NCBI RefSeq assembly: GCF_006716085.1
Contig: NZ_VFON01000001.1
Span: forward strand, 62,001 to 126,000
Source of the DNA: Leucobacter komagatae
Lineage (GTDB): Bacteria; Actinomycetota; Actinomycetes; Actinomycetales; Microbacteriaceae
DNA length: 64,000 nucleotides
Direction: 5' to 3'
The position numbers and the translations under genes were made by a program. Each line of letters opens with the position of its first letter. Position 1 is the first letter of the stretch. Positions 63,574-64,000 of the stretch are shown here, in pieces. The notes under the pieces are model-generated. The model worked only from the letters and a program-made list of their open reading frames with translations, made no database searches and was not told the DNA's origin.

Positions 63574-64000
63574 CACGCTCAGACGCCGGTGCCGTGGCCG
63601 GGATCGGGCAGCGAACGGGATCCGCAGCCCGCGGGCCCGTGACGCGCCGCCGGTTCATCGCCGCAATGGGTGCGCTGGGTGCGGCCTCGGTACTTGCCGC
63701 CTGCGCGGCGGGGGAGCCGGGCGCTCAGGTGGCCGCCGCCGAGGGCGGTTTCGGCGGCGCGCTGGGCTCGAGCAAGCCACAGCGCGCACGCGAGCGAGCG
63801 GTGATGGGGTCGACCGAGGCGACAACCGTTCGCGTGGGTCTCATCCTCGGCCCGCCATCGATGGGGCTGAGCCGCATGCTGCTCGCGGCTCGTGCGGGCG
63901 AGACGCACAACAGCTTCGATGTCGAAATCGTCGGGGTCGACTTCGCCGCGCTCGCCGCGCGCTTCAACCAGGGCGACTTCGATATCGTCACGCTGCCGTC
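63570..64000 (+). CDS. Tat-exported substrate-binding lipoprotein, N-terminal part (runs off right edge)
   Basis: The ATG overlaps the methyltransferase stop (ATGA) and the frame stays open to the window end (143 complete codons). A twin-arginine signal TRRRFIAAMGALGA is followed by a lipobox VLAAC near residue 43. After a flexible stretch the mature domain begins VRVGLILGPPSMGLSRMLL and FDVEIVGVDFAALAARFNQG, then DFDIVTLP. This resembles the first lobe of NMT1/SsuA-like ABC binding proteins. Tat export suggests folding, perhaps with a cofactor, before secretion. ABC permease and ATPase genes are expected just past the edge. Confidence 0.78.
   Translation, partial: MTRSDAGAVAGIGQRTGSAARGPVTRRRFIAAMGALGAASVLAACAAGEPGAQVAAAEGGFGGALGSSKPQRARERAVMGSTEATTVRVGLILGPPSMGLSRMLLAARAGETHNSFDVEIVGVDFAALAARFNQGDFDIVTLP

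Overview
The window is a chromosomal segment of a high-GC Gram-positive bacterium. Strong GC-third-position bias, GTG/TTG starts, DtxR-type iron boxes, several promoters that look leaderless and the gene repertoire fit an actinobacterium. The family is most likely Microbacteriaceae (Leucobacter-like), but the genus cannot be fixed from sequence reading alone. No rRNA, prophage, insertion sequence or CRISPR array was seen.

Layout. 1-8 kb: alanine dehydrogenase edge with a divergent Lrp regulator, nicotinamidase, CycA-like permease, CPA1 antiporter, an OYE/winged-helix gene pair. 7.5-15.9 kb: sbcD-sbcC, a Ski2-like helicase, deoC, a GNAT enzyme. 16-21.8 kb: IclR and GntR regulators, an APC permease plus zinc alcohol dehydrogenase operon, a divergent PucR regulator. 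21.8-30 kb: Ppx/GppA phosphatase, then a nucleoside uptake and salvage operon (BMP lipoprotein, double-NBD ATPase, two permeases, cytidine deaminase, thymidine phosphorylase), then tRNA-Gln(CTG).

30.4-63.6 kb is dominated by iron acquisition. Cluster 1 (30.4-38.7 kb, minus) has a siderophore-interacting flavoprotein, binding lipoprotein, FecCDE-type importer and a heterodimeric exporter-fold ABC pair. Its last five genes are joined by 4-bp overlaps. A regulator with two complete AraC units in one polypeptide diverges from it. Cluster 2 (44.5-51.5 kb) has TetR, lipoprotein and two permeases without their own ATPase, divergent from a second exporter-fold pair across a DtxR box. Cluster 3 (51.5-57.3 kb) is an esterase divergent from an IrtAB-like transporter, again across a DtxR box. 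The irtA-like gene is broken by one missing base in a G run. Cluster 4 (58.2-64 kb) begins with the best DtxR box in the window. It encodes a small secreted protein and a 1221-residue surface protein that together carry four copies of one ~145-residue beta-type domain, then a methyltransferase and a Tat-exported lipoprotein running off the edge. This looks like an undescribed surface system for capturing iron, haem or a siderophore.

Between clusters 1 and 2 lies a membrane-associated set (membrane protein, MarR, DUF3105, DUF305, membrane-anchored CatE-like VOC protein). No siderophore biosynthesis genes are present, so the iron clusters here are for uptake. All three DtxR boxes, and the araC/sip divergent promoter, carry an extra TCATCAGATGA-like palindrome that may be a second operator.
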